A DNA stretch of 64,000 bases. Origin: Chryseobacterium senegalense. Its GTDB lineage: Bacteria; Bacteroidota; Bacteroidia; Flavobacteriales; Weeksellaceae. This document shows, one piece after another, positions 54,171 to 62,320 of the stretch. Position 1 is the stretch's first letter. Each line of letters opens with the position of its first letter. The DNA is taken from positions 660,589-724,588 of the forward strand of contig CYUH01000015.1 of NCBI GenBank assembly GCA_001403755.1, written 5' to 3'. A model generated the notes under the pieces. It had not been told where the DNA came from. It saw nothing but the letters and a program-made list of their open reading frames with translations, and did no database searches. Both the position numbers and the translations under genes were made by a program.

Positions 54171-54177
54171 ATTTTTG
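54170..54177 (+). promoter_or_regulatory. -7 promoter box of murF (leaderless type)
   Basis: TATTTTTG; only AAAA separates it from the ATG at 54182. The box begins with the last T of the gldJ terminator. Confidence 0.58.
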
Positions 54178-54181
54178 AAAA

Positions 54182-55456
54182 ATGAATGCAGTCTCTTTTT
54201 ATCCCCTTTACTTGCAAGCAGGAAAAGTAACTATTGATAGTAGAAAAATAGAACCCAATGATATTTTCTTTGCTTTTTCCGGAGAAAATTTCAACGCAGC
54301 TGCGTTGGCCGAAAAAGCAGCTGATCAAGGTACGTTAGCAGTAATTGTAGAAGATCAAGCGTTTGAAAATACAGCAAGAAATATCTTTTTTGTTCCTTCT
54401 ACTTTAGAGTTTTTGCAAGAATTGGCAATTCATCACCGGAACCAATTAGAAATCCCAATCATTGCGTTAACCGGAAGTAACGGAAAAACGACAACAAAAG
54501 AAATCATTCATGCGGTTTTGTCACAGAAATTCAATGTACAATACACAGTTGGGAACCTTAATAATCATATCGGAGTTCCGCTAACTCTACTTTCCATCAA
54601 GCCCGAACATGAAATGGCAGTGGTAGAAATGGGAGCCAATCATCAGAAAGAAATCCAATTACTTTGTCAAATTGCACAACCCAATTTCGGGTACATCACC
54701 AATTTCGGGAAAGCACATCTCGAAGGTTTCGGCGGTTTCGAAGGAGTGATCAAAGGAAAATCTGAATTATATGATTATTTGAAAAATCATTCTCAAACAA
54801 TTTTGGTCAATGAAAATGATCCAATTCAGGTGGAAAAAACCCATAATTATTCCCCGAAAATTACTTTCGGCAAGGCCAATTCCGATTATCAGTTCGAAGA
54901 ATTTTCCAATGAAAATTTTGTAGGTTTAAGCTTTAAAAATCAAAAAGCAAAATCCAAACTTACCGGAAATTATAATTTTACCAACTTGTGTGCTGCAGCG
55001 AGTTTGGGCTTCCATTTCGGTTTAAATTTTGAACAGATAAAAACCGCCATTGAAAATTATACGCCAACCAATATGCGTTCTCAGGTTGTAGAGAAAAACG
55101 GAAAAACTTTCGTGCTGGATACTTACAATGCCAATCCAAGTTCGATGGTGGAATCACTGAAAAACTTCAGTACTTTCGATGGAACTAAAACCATTATCAT
55201 CGGTGATATGTTGGAACTTGGCGAAGAATCAGATAAGGAACATCAGGCAATGATGTCGTTGGCAGAATCTTTAGATTTCGATGAAATCATTACGGTTGGG
55301 AAATATTTTAAAAAGGCCAACACGATTTCCCAATCTTTCATTGATACACAGGAATTAGCAAAATTTCTGGAAGCAAATGAAATTCAGTCTAAAAATGTTT
55401 TATTAAAGGCATCGCGAGGAATTGCTTTGGAAAAAATTCTGGAATTTATTCGTTAG
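54182..55456 (+). CDS. murF: UDP-N-acetylmuramoyl-tripeptide-D-alanyl-D-alanine ligase
   Basis: MurF adds D-Ala-D-Ala to the cell-wall precursor in the cytoplasm. The 424-residue protein has the Mur ligase layout: N-terminal domain (YLQAGKVTIDSRKIEPNDIF), P-loop IIALTGSNGKTTTKEIIHAV, NLNNHIGVPLTLL, VVEMGANHQKEI, and the C-terminal domain (NMRSQVVEKNGKTFVLDTYN; IIGDMLELGEESDKEHQAMM). Its 3' end overlaps the convergent NUDIX gene by 4 bp. Confidence 0.97.
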   Translation: MNAVSFYPLYLQAGKVTIDSRKIEPNDIFFAFSGENFNAAALAEKAADQGTLAVIVEDQAFENTARNIFFVPSTLEFLQELAIHHRNQLEIPIIALTGSNGKTTTKEIIHAVLSQKFNVQYTVGNLNNHIGVPLTLLSIKPEHEMAVVEMGANHQKEIQLLCQIAQPNFGYITNFGKAHLEGFGGFEGVIKGKSELYDYLKNHSQTILVNENDPIQVEKTHNYSPKITFGKANSDYQFEEFSNENFVGLSFKNQKAKSKLTGNYNFTNLCAAASLGFHFGLNFEQIKTAIENYTPTNMRSQVVEKNGKTFVLDTYNANPSSMVESLKNFSTFDGTKTIIIGDMLELGEESDKEHQAMMSLAESLDFDEIITVGKYFKKANTISQSFIDTQELAKFLEANEIQSKNVLLKASRGIALEKILEFIR

Positions 55457-56058
55457 TGAAGATTCCAGTAATCGTTCAATATTAATTTGATGTTTTGGAA
55501 CGTCATCGGTAAAACTTGCTGTACAATCGCATCTTTGCTTTTCCAGGAAACTTCGGAAATTCCCTCCTCAATTTGTGGTTTCGGCGTTTCGTTTCCTACG
55601 TACTGCATTCTGAACCAATAAGTGGTTTTCAGGATTTTTGTGCCATTTCTTTCGGTGTAAATGTGAAAAGTATTGTTCAGGAATTCCTCCAAAATAAGTT
55701 CCGATAATCCAGTTTCTTCCTCTACTTCCCGAAGAGCAGCTTGTTCCAAAGACTCGCCTTTTTCTATTTTTCCCTTTGGCAGATCCCATTTTCCGATGCG
55801 GTGAATGAAGAGGATTTCGCCGTTTTTATTGCTTACAACACCACCGGCAGCTTCTACTACTTTAAACATATGGGTAAAATCTTCCCAGATTTCTTCGATA
55901 TTTTCGCCATATACGTTCAGTTCCGGGCAAGAAGTATTCTCCAAAAGATCAATCGCAATCTCTAAAGTCGCAAAACCTTCGAAACGCAATTTCTTATCTA
56001 TCTCTTCAGGATATTTACTTAGCATTAATTTTTTTTCATTCACAAAAACTTTATACAT
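55453..56058 (-). CDS. NUDIX hydrolase
   Basis: The complete Nudix box is present: GKIEKGESLEQAALREVEEETG (G-x5-E-x7-REUxEExGU), preceded by GKWDLPK. The 201-residue protein has an extra N-terminal region of about 80 residues before the Nudix core, as in the AP4A/NUDT2-like proteins of flavobacteria. The substrate is not known. The ATG at 56058 is used; a TTG 6 nt upstream also opens the frame. A -7 box lies 19 nt upstream. Confidence 0.92.
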   Translation of the reverse strand: MYKVFVNEKKLMLSKYPEEIDKKLRFEGFATLEIAIDLLENTSCPELNVYGENIEEIWEDFTHMFKVVEAAGGVVSNKNGEILFIHRIGKWDLPKGKIEKGESLEQAALREVEEETGLSELILEEFLNNTFHIYTERNGTKILKTTYWFRMQYVGNETPKPQIEEGISEVSWKSKDAIVQQVLPMTFQNIKLILNDYWNLH

Positions 56059-56061
56059 TTG
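56054..56061 (+). promoter_or_regulatory. -7 promoter box of the SRPBCC-like gene
   Basis: TACATTTG fits TAnnTTTG on the plus strand, 29 nt before the ATG at 56091. It overlaps the start codon region of the divergent NUDIX gene. Confidence 0.4.
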
Positions 56062-56077
56062 CAACCATTTAATCTCA

Positions 56078-56085
56078 CAAAAATA
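56078..56085 (-). promoter_or_regulatory. -7 promoter box of the NUDIX gene
   Basis: TATTTTTG on the minus strand, 19 nt before the NUDIX ATG. Together with the plus-strand box at 56054 it predicts divergent transcripts whose 5' ends overlap by a few nt. Confidence 0.52.
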
Positions 56086-56090
56086 TAAAA

Positions 56091-56477
56091 ATGAATTTAG
56101 AAGGACGCAAAATTATTGTAAATAAATCCGTGAACGATTTGGTAGGAATGCTTAAAAATCCTGAAGATTATAAAAATCTGATGCCGGAATCGCTTCAAAA
56201 TTTCGAAGTTAGAGACAACGGGTTCAAATTTGGCTTGAAAGGAATGCCGGAAATTGCGCTGAAAATCGACGAAGTTACCGAAAACCAAGTTTTGCTTTCT
56301 TCTGCAAGCTCCAGTTTAGATTTCTTGTTGAAAGGTGCAATGAACGCGGTAAACGAAAACCAAACCGAAGTTCAGCTATTGTTTGAAGGTAAATTCAATC
56401 CGTTTATTAAAATGATGGTAGAAAAACCACTTCAGAATTTCATCAACACGCTTACCGATAATATCGAAAAGTTGTAA
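56091..56477 (+). CDS. SRPBCC/START-like small protein
   Basis: The 128-residue protein begins MNLEGRKIIVNKSVNDLVGM, then LKNPEDYKNLMPESLQNFEV, with a long final helix (KPLQNFINTLTDNIEKL). This is the helix-grip (SRPBCC) pattern; the family also includes polyketide cyclase/START proteins that bind hydrophobic ligands. Homologues in Chryseobacterium relatives are, from memory, found near pyrE and sometimes carry its name by mistake; here no pyrE is adjacent. The function is unknown. Confidence 0.75.
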   Translation: MNLEGRKIIVNKSVNDLVGMLKNPEDYKNLMPESLQNFEVRDNGFKFGLKGMPEIALKIDEVTENQVLLSSASSSLDFLLKGAMNAVNENQTEVQLLFEGKFNPFIKMMVEKPLQNFINTLTDNIEKL

Positions 56478-56495
56478 AAGAATATTTTAGTAATT

Positions 56496-56533
56496 AAAAA
56501 GCCCTGAAAGTATTATTTTCAGGGCTTTTTTTA
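56496..56533. terminator. Bidirectional terminator
   Basis: AAAAAGCCCTGAAA and TTTCAGGGCTTTTT form a 14-bp stem with a short loop, flanked by A and T runs. It serves the convergent SRPBCC-like and ABC ATPase genes. Confidence 0.88.
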
Positions 56534-57229
56534 TGAATGTGTGTAGTTCGCAAAGGCTTCTTCTAAACTTCCGTATTTTCCTTTGAATTCTTCAATCTTA
56601 GAATCTTGAATAATATTTCCTTGATGAATAAGAATCACTCGCGAGCAAAGCGCTTCTACTTCCTGCATGATGTGTGTGGAAAGAATGACGGTTTTTTGCC
56701 GGCCGATTTCCTTTATCACATTGCGGATTTCAATAATTTGGTTGGGATCCAAACCATTGGTTGGTTCATCGAGAATAAGCAAATTCGGTGAGTGCAAAAT
56801 GGCCTGCGCAAGGCCAACTCTTTGTTTGTAGCCTTTGGAAAGTTGCGATATTTTCTTGGATTTTTCGGGAGTAATTCCTACCAATTCAATAACTTCATCA
56901 ACTCTCTCTTTGGTAATTTGATGGATGTCTGCCACGAAATGCAAGTATTCTTTGACGTACATTTCCGGATAAAGCGGATTGTTTTCCGGCAAAAAACCCA
57001 TGTTTTTCTTCGTATTGATTTCGCTTTTGGAAACGTCGTCTCCATTAAACAAAATCTGTCCTTCATCAATTTTTAGAACACCAACAATTGATTTCATCAA
57101 CGTTGATTTTCCTGCTCCGTTAGGTCCCAACAGCCCAATGATTTCGCTGTTTCCGATTTCGAGATTGATGTCGTTTAAAGCAACCTGATCCCCGAATTTT
57201 TTATTTAAGTTAATGATCTGAAGTGACAT
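56531..57229 (-). CDS. ABC transporter ATP-binding protein, GldA-like
   Basis: The 232-residue ATPase has Walker A LLGPNGAGKSTLM, the signature QLSKGYKQRVGLAQAILHSP (LSKGY in place of LSGGQ), Walker B LLILDEPTNGLDPNQI, and the H-loop STHIMQEVE. The phrase MGFLPENNPLYPEMYVKEYL and the LSKGY signature are typical of GldA, the ATPase of the gliding-associated GldA-GldF-GldG transporter. GldA is usually longer (about 300 residues), and no permease gene lies beside it, so the assignment is tentative. It may serve a permease encoded elsewhere. Confidence 0.88.
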   Translation of the reverse strand: MSLQIINLNKKFGDQVALNDINLEIGNSEIIGLLGPNGAGKSTLMKSIVGVLKIDEGQILFNGDDVSKSEINTKKNMGFLPENNPLYPEMYVKEYLHFVADIHQITKERVDEVIELVGITPEKSKKISQLSKGYKQRVGLAQAILHSPNLLILDEPTNGLDPNQIIEIRNVIKEIGRQKTVILSTHIMQEVEALCSRVILIHQGNIIQDSKIEEFKGKYGSLEEAFANYTHS

Positions 57230-57406
57230 GAATTTTTTTTTCTGATTGTTGCAAATTTAAGCAATGATGAGCAATTCTGGAATTTTATTGCGCAGCAAAT
57301 TCCAAAACTCCAGTTTTTCCTTAAGGTTGAAAATTTGACGGATTTATTTTAAACCAATCCATTGAAATAACATTTTATTTTTTTATATGAAACACAAAAT
57401 CTTTTG

Positions 57407-57414
57407 TAATTTTG
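57407..57414 (+). promoter_or_regulatory. -7 promoter box of tatA (leaderless type)
   Basis: TAATTTTG; only CCGA separates it from the ATG at 57419. Confidence 0.6.
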
Positions 57415-57418
57415 CCGA

Positions 57419-57745
57419 ATGGAATTAAGTATAGGAGAGATGCTGATGATCGCTTTGGCGATTGTAGTTTTGTTCGGTCCCGATAAATTACCGCAAATAG
57501 CTCGCGATTTAGGTCAAGGAGTACGTAAAATGCGTGGTGCGATGGAGGATGTGAAAACCGAGATTTTGAAGGAAACTGATAATCCTGTATCTGAAATTAA
57601 AAGAGAAATCGACAAAGTAAAGCAGGCTGCGAAGGATTACAATCCCCTTGCTGATATGGAATCCAAAGAAGCACTAGCACAAAGAGATGTTCCCAAAGTA
57701 AATCTTGCGGAAAACGATGAACACGAAGGACCGGTAAGCCGATAA
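57419..57745 (+). CDS. tatA: Twin-arginine translocase subunit TatA/TatB
   Basis: TatA forms the membrane part of the channel that exports folded proteins. The 108-residue protein has the short N-terminal membrane helix (IGEMLMIALAIVVLFGPDKL, with the FGP hinge) followed by an amphipathic helix (PQIARDLGQGVRKMRGAMED) and a charged tail. TatA and TatB cannot be told apart with certainty here. The PAP2 gene follows after 1 nt, so both are on one leaderless transcript. Confidence 0.9.
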   Translation: MELSIGEMLMIALAIVVLFGPDKLPQIARDLGQGVRKMRGAMEDVKTEILKETDNPVSEIKREIDKVKQAAKDYNPLADMESKEALAQRDVPKVNLAENDEHEGPVSR

Positions 57746-57746
57746 A

Positions 57747-58316
57747 ATGCAGGAAATTATTCAGGAAGATAAGGAGCTGTTTTTGTACCTCAATAATTTG
57801 GGGAATGCATCATTCGATCCGTTCTGGATTATGGTTTCGGCGACTTGGATTTGGGTTCCGCTTTATGTTATTTTTCTTTATTTGCTTTACAAGAAATTCG
57901 GAACTAGAAATTTGGTTTTCATTCTAATATTTATTGCTTTAGGAGTTACTGTTTCCGATCAACTTGCTGGGATTTTCAAAACCGGAATTTCAAGACTTAG
58001 ACCTTGCCATGATCCATCATTAGACGGATTGCTTCGAGAAGTGAAATGTGGCGGACAGTTTGGATTTTATTCCAGCCACGCTTCCAATACGTTTTTCATT
58101 GCAACACTGATGAGCATTTTGCTTAGAAAAACACATCGCTATTTGCCCTATTTTTTATTTTTCTGGGCGGCCTTAGTATCATATAGCCGTATTTATTTAG
58201 GCGTACATTTTCCGTTGGATATTTTCATGGGTGCTTTGATGGGATTTTTCTTAGGCGGTTTCTTTGCAACACTTTCTTTGAAGGTGATTTACAAAAGACA
58301 ACAGGCGAATTCTTAA
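57747..58316 (+). CDS. PAP2-family phosphatase (membrane)
   Basis: The 189-residue membrane protein has the three PAP2 motifs: KTGISRLRPCHDP (K-x6-RP), GFYSSHASNTFF (PSGH type, here SSH), and SRIYLGVHFPLDIFMGALMG (SR-x5-H-x3-D). Such enzymes dephosphorylate lipid phosphates such as undecaprenyl pyrophosphate or phosphatidylglycerophosphate. It follows tatA directly and is co-transcribed with it. Confidence 0.93.
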   Translation: MQEIIQEDKELFLYLNNLGNASFDPFWIMVSATWIWVPLYVIFLYLLYKKFGTRNLVFILIFIALGVTVSDQLAGIFKTGISRLRPCHDPSLDGLLREVKCGGQFGFYSSHASNTFFIATLMSILLRKTHRYLPYFLFFWAALVSYSRIYLGVHFPLDIFMGALMGFFLGGFFATLSLKVIYKRQQANS

Positions 58317-58415
58317 TTTTTTACTTTAAATCTAAGCTAAAACATTCTTCAGTCACATTACTAAAGTGTTCGCTTAATCTTCCGTTATTCCTTTTCTGCA
58401 TAGCCGTAAAAATAT

Positions 58416-58423
58416 TATCTTTG
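58416..58423 (+). promoter_or_regulatory. -7 promoter box of polA (leaderless type)
   Basis: TATCTTTG; five nt (CTTCT) separate it from the ATG at 58429. Confidence 0.58.
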
Positions 58424-58428
58424 CTTCT

Positions 58429-61257
58429 ATGTCACACAACAACGATAAACGACTTTTCCTCATCGATGCCTATGCGATGATTTTTCGTGGGTATTATGCC
58501 TTAATCCGTAGTCCACGAATTACCAGCGATGGGAAAGATACTTCAGCTATTTTTGGATTCACCAATTCATTTATTGAGTTAATCCGTCGTGAAAAGCCAA
58601 CCCATTTGGCGGTGGTTTTTGATGTAGGTGAGGCGAGTGTGAGAACCGCTGATTTTGCCGATTATAAGGCCAACCGAAGCGAAACTCCGGAAGCGATCAA
58701 GATTGCAATTCCATACATTCATCGAATTTTGGAGGCGATGCACGTGCCAATTTTGGGTGTTGAAGGTTATGAAGCAGATGATGTGATCGGAACCATTGCC
58801 TGCAAAGCAGAAAAGCAAGGTTACACCACTTTTATGGTGACCCCCGATAAGGATTTTGCTCAGTTGGTAACCGATAAAATTAAAATTTATAAACCGGGTT
58901 TAAAAGGCGCAGAGTTTGAAATTTTAGGTGTTGAAGAAGTAAAAACAAAATATGAAATCGAAGATCCAAAACAGATCATCGATTATCTGGCGATGATGGG
59001 CGATTCCGTTGATAATATTCCGGGATTAGAAGGTGTTGGAGAGAAAACTGCCAAAAAATTTATAAAAGAATACGGAAGCATCGAAAACTTGCTAGCCAAT
59101 ACTCACGAACTCAAAGGGAAACTTAGAGAAAAAATAGAAGCTAGCGCAGAACGGGGAATTTTATCCAAAAAATTAGCAACCATTATTTGTGACGCTCCGG
59201 TGGAATTTGAAGAGGAAAAATATGATCTTGAAATTCCGGATTTCGAAAAAGTGAAAGAAGTTTTCGATGAAATAGAATTCCGAAGATTGTATGAAAATCT
59301 TTACCGTGCATTCGCTCCTTCAAAAGATGCTGAAAAAGAAACCGATCCTAATAAAATCACTCGTTTCGACAAGGTACAGGATCCAAATAAACCAGTTCAG
59401 CTCGATCTTTTTGCTACTTATGAACAATTGGAACAGGCCACAAAAACCCAATTCAATATCGCGGAGAGCGATCATTTGTATCAATATATCGACGCTCCGA
59501 AAGCGCAGAAAATTTTAGTTCAGAATTTGCTTGCCCAAAATGCAGTTTCTTTTGATACCGAAACCACTTCTTTGAATGAAATGGAAGCTGAACTGATCGG
59601 AATGAGTTTTTCATATAAGAAAGGCCTTGCTTACTATGTTCCGCTCTCTGAAAATCGTGAAGAAGCACTCGAAACACTTGAGATTTTTCGACCATTTTTC
59701 GAGAAAAAACATATTGTGAAAATAGCACACAATTTAAAATTCGATTACAAAATTCTGAAGCAATATGGAATTGAAATTGAAGGTGCAATTTTCGATACGA
59801 TGATTGCTCACTATCTGCTTAATCCAGATGGTAAACACGGAATGGATTATCTTTCCGAAATTTATCTTCATTATCAACCAATCTCCATTGAAACCCTTAT
59901 TGGTAAAGGAAAAAAACAAGGAACTCTACGTTCGGTTTCCATTGAGGAGCAAACCAATTATGCTGCGGAAGATGCTGATGTAACCTGGCAATTGTACGAA
60001 CTTTTCGCGCCTCAACTAAAAAAAGAGAACCTCGAAGATCTTTTCTTCAAAGTAGAAATGCCTTTGATGAAAGTTTTGGCAAAAATGGAACTGGAAGGGG
60101 TTTCTTTGGATAAAAACTGGCTTGCTCAGGAGAGTAAAGACCTTGAAAACGATTTGCGCGAGCTCGAGAAAAACATTTTTGATCTTTCCGGTGAAGAATT
60201 CAATATGAATTCCCCAAAGCAGCTGGGTGAAATTCTTTTCGAAAAAATGCAGCTCGACCCTAAAGCGAAGAAGACAAAAACCGGTCAGTATGCCACTTCA
60301 GAAGATGTTTTGCAGAAACTTTCGGCAAAACACGATATCATTAAATATATCCTCGAATACCGAACCTATCAGAAACTGAAATCAACTTATGTAGATGCTT
60401 TGCCTTTGCAAATCGATAAAGATGATCATCGCGTGCATACCAATTTTTCACAAACTACCGCTGCGACCGGACGTTTGGCTTCTGTAAATCCGAATCTTCA
60501 AAATATTCCGATTCGTACCTTACGCGGTCAGCAAATTCGTGGCGCTTTTGTGGCGGGTGAAGGAAAAAAAATCATTTCTGCCGATTATTCCCAAATTGAA
60601 TTGCGTTTAATTGCCGAAATTTCGAATGAGGAAAACATGATTTTGGCTTTTCAAAACGGGGAAGATATTCATGCTTCTACAGCTTCCAAATTATTTAAAA
60701 TTCCTTTGGAAGAAGTTACCAAAACTCAGCGTTCTCAGGCGAAAACGGTAAATTTTGGAATCCTTTATGGGCAGGGAGCATTTGCTTTGGCTGAACAAAC
60801 CGGACTTTCCAGAACTGAAGCCAAACAGATGATTGAAGCATATTACGAAACCTATCCTCAGCTAAAGAAATTCATGGCAGACCAAGTTAAGAAGGCGCAG
60901 CAATTAGGATATGTGGAAACAATTCTTCACCGTAAACGTCATTTAAAAGATATCAATTCTGCCAATTTTGTGGTTAGAGCTCATGCAGAAAGAAACGCGG
61001 TGAATGCCCCAATCCAAGGGAGCGCAGCTGATGTGATAAAACTGGCAATGATTAAAATTGAAGAAAAACTACAGGAACAAAATTTAAAAACTAAAATGTT
61101 GCTACAGGTTCATGACGAACTGTTATTTGAATCTCCAACTGAGGAAGTAGAAACCGCCAAAACCTTAATTAAAACCGAAATGGAATCCGCGTTTGAAACC
61201 AAAGTTCCGTTGCTGGTAGAAGTTGGTGTAGGAAATAATTGGTTGGAAGCCCATTAA
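58429..61257 (+). CDS. polA: DNA polymerase I
   Basis: PolA fills gaps and removes primers. The 942-residue protein has three domains: the N-terminal 5'-3' exonuclease (LFLIDAYAMIFRGYYALIRS; EGYEADDVIGTIACKAEKQG; VTPDKDFAQLV), a 3'-5' proofreading exonuclease with an intact DxE motif (VSFDTETTSLNEMEAELIGM), and the polymerase with motif A SADYSQIELRLIAEIS, motif B RSQAKTVNFGILYGQGAFAL and motif C LLQVHDELLFES. The length and domains are normal. Confidence 0.98.
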   Translation: MSHNNDKRLFLIDAYAMIFRGYYALIRSPRITSDGKDTSAIFGFTNSFIELIRREKPTHLAVVFDVGEASVRTADFADYKANRSETPEAIKIAIPYIHRILEAMHVPILGVEGYEADDVIGTIACKAEKQGYTTFMVTPDKDFAQLVTDKIKIYKPGLKGAEFEILGVEEVKTKYEIEDPKQIIDYLAMMGDSVDNIPGLEGVGEKTAKKFIKEYGSIENLLANTHELKGKLREKIEASAERGILSKKLATIICDAPVEFEEEKYDLEIPDFEKVKEVFDEIEFRRLYENLYRAFAPSKDAEKETDPNKITRFDKVQDPNKPVQLDLFATYEQLEQATKTQFNIAESDHLYQYIDAPKAQKILVQNLLAQNAVSFDTETTSLNEMEAELIGMSFSYKKGLAYYVPLSENREEALETLEIFRPFFEKKHIVKIAHNLKFDYKILKQYGIEIEGAIFDTMIAHYLLNPDGKHGMDYLSEIYLHYQPISIETLIGKGKKQGTLRSVSIEEQTNYAAEDADVTWQLYELFAPQLKKENLEDLFFKVEMPLMKVLAKMELEGVSLDKNWLAQESKDLENDLRELEKNIFDLSGEEFNMNSPKQLGEILFEKMQLDPKAKKTKTGQYATSEDVLQKLSAKHDIIKYILEYRTYQKLKSTYVDALPLQIDKDDHRVHTNFSQTTAATGRLASVNPNLQNIPIRTLRGQQIRGAFVAGEGKKIISADYSQIELRLIAEISNEENMILAFQNGEDIHASTASKLFKIPLEEVTKTQRSQAKTVNFGILYGQGAFALAEQTGLSRTEAKQMIEAYYETYPQLKKFMADQVKKAQQLGYVETILHRKRHLKDINSANFVVRAHAERNAVNAPIQGSAADVIKLAMIKIEEKLQEQNLKTKMLLQVHDELLFESPTEEVETAKTLIKTEMESAFETKVPLLVEVGVGNNWLEAH

Positions 61258-61290
61258 GTCACAGTTTAAGTCATCAAAAAACCTTCAATT

Positions 61291-61437
61291 ATGAAAACCT
61301 TCATTTTCTACGAGAACAATCCTGAGGCAACCATGGAGCTGTTTACGGAAGTTTTTCTGAGACATCAGGAGAATGAAGAAAAATTTATAAAATCCGGAAA
61401 ATCTGCGATGAAAGAATGGCACGACGAACTCCTGTAA
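61291..61437 (+). CDS. 48-residue small protein upstream of the glycosyltransferase
   Basis: The frame begins MKTFIFYENNPEATMELFTE, continues VFLRHQENEEKFIKSGKSAM and ends KEWHDELL. It has codon use like its neighbours, an ATG 33 nt after polA, and a stop 1 nt before the glycosyltransferase ATG, a spacing typical of translational coupling. It would be a soluble, acidic, helical protein. I recognise no family. Confidence 0.6.
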   Translation: MKTFIFYENNPEATMELFTEVFLRHQENEEKFIKSGKSAMKEWHDELL

Positions 61438-61438
61438 A

Positions 61439-62320
61439 ATGAAATTCCTGATCATAATCCCCACGCACAACGAGGAAAAGAATATTCTTTTCTGTCTCGA
61501 GTCTCTGAAAAATCAGACTTTCAGGGATTATAAAATAGTGGTGGTAAATGATGGTTCGACGGATCAAACTCAAAATATTGTGAATGAATTCGCAGCAGCT
61601 CATCCGGATTTTGAAATAAAAAATTTAGAGACATCGGAACATCAGCCTGGCGCAAAAGTCGTACGCACTTTTAACAAAGGCCTGGAAATGGTTGATCTTA
61701 AAGATTTTGATATCATCTGTAAATTCGATGCCGATATTATTTTTCCTGAAAATTATCTGAAAAAAATTCACGACGTTTACGAAAAGAACCCAAAAGCCGG
61801 CATGGTTTCAGGAATCGTTAAAATCAAAAAAAATATTTTTGAGAAAAATCTTGCATCTAATTTTTCTGATGAAAAAGGACAATGGACTTTCGAAAATATT
61901 TCTTCTAAAAACCATGTTCGCGGACCGATAAAATCGTACCGGAAAGAATGTTTCTTGGACATGAATGGTTTGCGACCAGTTTTGGGTTGGGACAATATCG
62001 ATGTGATGTTGGCCAAAAAACACGGTTGGGAAGTCATCACCATCAAAGATCTGTGGGTGAAACATCTTCGTCCGACGGCTTATAAATACAAAACTCAAAA
62101 GGCCGAAAAATTAGGAGAGTATTTCTACAATATCGGTTTGAGTTTACCTTTAGCGGTAATTTCGTCAGGGAAATCCTCATTAAAGAACAGATCAATTGCT
62201 GAATTTCTTCTCACGATGAAATCATTTCTAATACAAAAAGGGGAAAGAAATTTATCTAAGGAAGAAATCAAATATATCCGGAATTTACGGTGGAGTCAGA
62301 TATTTAAAAAAAAATTTTAA
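61439..62320 (+). CDS. Family 2 glycosyltransferase
   Basis: The 293-residue GT-A fold protein has the N-terminal IIPTHNEEKNILFCLESLKN, the nucleotide-binding VVVNDGSTDQTQNIV, the metal-binding DxD equivalent IICKFDADIIFPENYL, and the later segment GLRPVLGWDNIDVMLAKKHG. It has no membrane domain at its N-terminus. The last codons read KKKF-stop, and this stop lies in the left arm of the inverted repeat that flanks the next gene, so the C-terminus may have been altered by insertion. The acceptor is unknown. Confidence 0.92.
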   Translation: MKFLIIIPTHNEEKNILFCLESLKNQTFRDYKIVVVNDGSTDQTQNIVNEFAAAHPDFEIKNLETSEHQPGAKVVRTFNKGLEMVDLKDFDIICKFDADIIFPENYLKKIHDVYEKNPKAGMVSGIVKIKKNIFEKNLASNFSDEKGQWTFENISSKNHVRGPIKSYRKECFLDMNGLRPVLGWDNIDVMLAKKHGWEVITIKDLWVKHLRPTAYKYKTQKAEKLGEYFYNIGLSLPLAVISSGKSSLKNRSIAEFLLTMKSFLIQKGERNLSKEEIKYIRNLRWSQIFKKKF

